Assembly (NCBI GenBank): GCA_902806295.1
Contig: CADCWB010000092.1
Location: 1 to 9,220 of the forward strand
Reading direction: 5' to 3'
Length of the DNA stretch: 9,220 nucleotides
Source: an uncultured Sphingomonas sp.
Lineage (GTDB): Bacteria > Pseudomonadota > Alphaproteobacteria > Sphingomonadales > Sphingomonadaceae
A program made the translations under genes and the position numbers. Shown piece after piece: positions 7,760 to 9,220 of this stretch (its first letter is position 1; each line of letters starts with the position of its first letter). The notes below the pieces were generated by a model, which was not told where the DNA came from, did not search any database, and saw only the letters and a list, made by a program, of their open reading frames with translations.

Positions 7760-8389
7760 GTGGCCCGACCCTGTTTCAAGCTTGAGCGCGATCATCCGTT
7801 GCCGCTGGCTGGCGTCGATGAAGCCGGCTGCGCGCCCTTGGCCGGCCCGGTGGTCGCCGCCGCCGTGGTGCTGGACCGGGAGAAGTTTCCGCGCGGAATC
7901 GACGACAGCAAGAAGCTCGACTTGGACACGCGCGAGGCGATCTTCGCCCGGCTGCAGCAACAGGCCCGATTCGGCGTCGGCATCTGCACCGTCGAGGAGA
8001 TCGACAGCCTCAACATCTACTGGGCGCGCATGCTGGCGATGATCCGCGCGGTCGAGGCACTCGGCTTCGAGCCGGCGATGGTCATGGTCGATGGTAATCG
8101 CTGTCCCAAATGGGAGCGGCCGTCGGTGGCGGTGATCGCCGGCGATGCCAAGTGCCGGTCGATTGCCGCCGCGTCCATCGTCGCAAAGGTCACCCGCGAC
8201 CGGATTATGGCTAACTATGCCGAGGCTCACCCGGGCTATGGCTGGGAATGCAACCGCGGCTATCCGACGCCCGATCATCGGCGTGCGCTGCGCGAACTTG
8301 GGCCGACGCCGCTCCATCGGCGCAGCTTCGGGCCGGTCCGCGAAGTGCTCGCGAATGCGGCCCAGCCGATGCTGCTTGCCGCCGAATAG
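7760..8389 (+). CDS. rnhB: Ribonuclease HII
   Basis: Cytoplasmic endonuclease that nicks DNA 5' of embedded ribonucleotides and degrades RNA in RNA-DNA hybrids. At 209 residues it is of normal length. The four catalytic acids are all present: D20 and E21 in GVDEAG, D111 in VDGNRCPK and D129 in AGDAK. Other family blocks are DDSKKLD (48-54), IAAASIVAKVTRD (135-147), RGYPT (166-170) and HRRSFGPV (186-193). The motif after the first acids is GCAPLAGPV rather than the usual GRGPLAGPV, so the GRG element that reads the RNA-DNA junction is altered. It starts at GTG five bases after the thiD stop, with GGGGA only one base upstream; the next in-frame candidate (TTG, codon 14) would remove residues just before the active site. 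The close spacing suggests co-transcription with thiD. Confidence 0.95.
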   Translation: MARPCFKLERDHPLPLAGVDEAGCAPLAGPVVAAAVVLDREKFPRGIDDSKKLDLDTREAIFARLQQQARFGVGICTVEEIDSLNIYWARMLAMIRAVEALGFEPAMVMVDGNRCPKWERPSVAVIAGDAKCRSIAAASIVAKVTRDRIMANYAEAHPGYGWECNRGYPTPDHRRALRELGPTPLHRRSFGPVREVLANAAQPMLLAAE

Positions 8390-8397
8390 CCCGGCGT

Positions 8398-8549
8398 GAG
8401 TCCTGCGGGTCACACCACAGCCTATTGAGTCCGGCGGAGGCGAGTGGACTCAATATCTTGTGTTTACGTCGTTGCGGACTCGTTCCGTTCTGTCCGCCCC
8501 CAAGCGGTCGTTAACCCTTTCGCTGTTGACCATGAGTCCGGCTGGACTC
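8398..8549. promoter_or_regulatory. Cluster of six GANTC methylation sites upstream of ccrM
   Basis: Six GANTC sites, the CcrM target, occur at 8398-8402, 8427-8431, 8447-8451, 8477-8481, 8534-8538 and 8545-8549, all between rnhB and ccrM. Random expectation for GANTC is about one per 256 bases. All six also match a longer word on one strand or the other: Y-GAGTC-C. In Caulobacter, GANTC sites in the ccrM leader and the regulator GcrA couple transcription to methylation state, and CtrA drives the promoter. A similar autoregulatory role here is inferred from position and density. A TTAACC word at 8511-8516 resembles a CtrA half-site, but a second correctly spaced TTAA is absent. I found no convincing sigma-70 -35/-10 pair. 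Confidence 0.65.
8423..8455. repeat. Inverted repeat (10-bp arms) built from two GANTC sites
   Basis: TATTGAGTCC (8423-8432) is the perfect reverse complement of GGACTCAATA (8446-8455), with a 13-base loop. Each arm contains a GANTC site. It lies 33 bases after the rnhB stop and is followed by the T-rich stretch TCTTGTGTTT (8456-8465), so it could act as a weak intrinsic terminator for the upstream operon, as a paired protein-binding site, or both. The stem is only 40% GC, which makes a strong terminator less likely. Confidence 0.6.
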
Positions 8550-8550
8550 A
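8533..8550. repeat. Second inverted repeat (7-bp arms) with two GANTC sites
   Basis: TGAGTCC (8533-8539) and GGACTCA (8544-8550) form a perfect inverted repeat around the four-base spacer GGCT. It shares the left word TGAGTCCGGC and the right word TGGACTCA with the inverted repeat at 8423-8455, which differs by nine extra bases between the halves. It ends 29 bases before the ccrM start, so it lies in the probable leader or core promoter. Confidence 0.6.
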
Positions 8551-8563
8551 GCATGGCGGCAAC

Positions 8564-8569
8564 AGGGGA
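8564..8569 (+). promoter_or_regulatory. ccrM: Ribosome binding site supporting the ccrM start
   Basis: AGGGGA lies ten bases before the ATG at 8580. Two in-frame ATGs further upstream (8532 and 8553) lack a purine-rich word at suitable distance and fall in or beside the GANTC inverted repeat, so this site favours 8580 as the start. Confidence 0.5.
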
Positions 8570-8579
8570 CCAGTTACTC

Positions 8580-9220
8580 ATGAACCTCGTTCTTCCAGTT
8601 CGCGAGGCGCGGACACGCTCGCCCGTTCGGACGGCCAAAGCTCCGACGGCGCTTGACGACGGTCGCATCATTCAGGGCGACTGCATCGCGGCGATGGCGG
8701 AACTGCCCGCCAAGTCGGTCGACATGATCTTCGCCGATCCACCCTACAACCTGCAGCTCGGCGGCGACCTATTCCGGCCGGAGGGTGGACGAGTCGACGC
8801 GGTCGACAACGATTGGGACAAGTTCGACAGCCTGTCCGTCTACGACACCTTCACCCGCGCCTGGCTCACGGAAGCGCGACGTGTGCTCAAGGACGACGGC
8901 ACCATCTGGGTGATCGGCAGCTACCACAACATCTATCGGGTGGGGTCGCTGCTTCAGGACGCCGAGTTCTGGATCCTCAACGACATCGTTTGGCGCAAGT
9001 CGAACCCGATGCCCAACTTTCGCGGCACCCGCTTCACCAACGCGCACGAAACGCTTCTGTGGTGCGCCAAGGACGAGAAGGCGCGCTACACCTTCAACTA
9101 CCAGGCGATGAAGGCGCTCAACGACGACCTGCAGATGCGCTCGGATTGGGTGCTGCCGATCTGCTCCGGCGCTGAGCGGCTGAAGGACGGCGCCGGGCAC
9201 AAGGCGCATCCGACCCAGAA
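8580..9220 (+). CDS. ccrM: CcrM-type adenine-N6 DNA methyltransferase (GANTC), 3' truncated by window edge
   Basis: Beta-class N6-adenine methyltransferase that, in alphaproteobacteria, methylates the A of GANTC and times cell-cycle transcription. The window holds the first 213 residues; the reading frame is open to the edge, ending within KAHPTQ, and the C-terminal SAM-binding FxGxG motif lies outside. The catalytic DPPY motif is at 53-56 in IFADPPYNLQLGGDL, followed by VDAVDNDWDKF, the very conserved TIWVIGSYHNIYRVG (108-122), WILNDIVWRKSNPMPNFRGTRF (131-152), TNAHETLLW and MRSDWVLPIC. This is close to Caulobacter CcrM, hence the specificity assignment. Residues 1 to about 26 are a basic, low-complexity extension absent from the Caulobacter protein; no downstream ATG would give the shorter form. 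Transcription probably starts in the 190-base region upstream, separate from the rnhB operon. A further GANTC site (8791-8795) lies inside the gene. Confidence 0.95.
   Translation, partial: MNLVLPVREARTRSPVRTAKAPTALDDGRIIQGDCIAAMAELPAKSVDMIFADPPYNLQLGGDLFRPEGGRVDAVDNDWDKFDSLSVYDTFTRAWLTEARRVLKDDGTIWVIGSYHNIYRVGSLLQDAEFWILNDIVWRKSNPMPNFRGTRFTNAHETLLWCAKDEKARYTFNYQAMKALNDDLQMRSDWVLPICSGAERLKDGAGHKAHPTQ

Noticed and set aside
8510..8531. Full CtrA site (TTAA-N7-TTAA) or sigma-70 promoter before ccrM
   Set aside because: TTAACC at 8511 and TTGACC at 8526 are suggestive, but the second TTAA is missing and no -10 box lies 16-18 bases after TTGACC. Kept only as a half-site mention.
8532..8579. Upstream in-frame ATGs for ccrM at 8532 and 8553
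   Set aside because: No ribosome binding site at suitable distance, and both would place coding sequence over or beside the GANTC inverted repeat.
8444..8656. Small open frame of 70 codons across the rnhB-ccrM gap
   Set aside because: It overlaps the start of ccrM in another frame, has no ribosome binding site or recognisable features, and covers the regulatory repeats.

Overview
The window looks like chromosomal DNA from a GC-rich alphaproteobacterium, most likely a sphingomonad. The reasons are a CcrM-type GANTC methyltransferase, GlmM and RNase HII sequences of alphaproteobacterial character, and two exported amidohydrolases next to a POT peptide transporter. This assignment rests on recognised protein families, not on a database search. 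Every supported gene is on the + strand and coding density is very high.

Bases 1-5097 hold four translationally coupled genes: a POT-family peptide transporter, a lipoprotein amidohydrolase with an intact-looking metal site (stop/start overlap TGATG), a second exported amidohydrolase whose metal site is largely lost (ATGA overlap), and an NnrU-family membrane protein (GTGA overlap). The first three suggest a peptide-scavenging module: exported hydrolases working beside a di/tripeptide importer.

Bases 5121-8389 hold housekeeping genes with gaps of only 5-54 bases: glmM (UDP-GlcNAc precursor synthesis), thiD (thiamine pyrimidine kinase) fused in frame to a C-terminal VOC/glyoxalase-like domain, and rnhB (RNase HII) with an altered GRG substrate-recognition motif. 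The short gaps would allow one long transcript from the transporter to rnhB.

Bases 8390-8579 form the only sizeable intergenic region. It separates rnhB from ccrM, whose 3' end is cut by the window edge. The region carries six GANTC sites, the methylation target expected for CcrM itself. All six fit the longer word Y-GAGTC-C, and four of them are arranged as two related inverted repeats. This is the most striking non-coding signal here and suggests methylation-sensitive autoregulation of ccrM. I see no mobile element, CRISPR array, tRNA, rRNA or defence island, and no clearly new multi-gene system.
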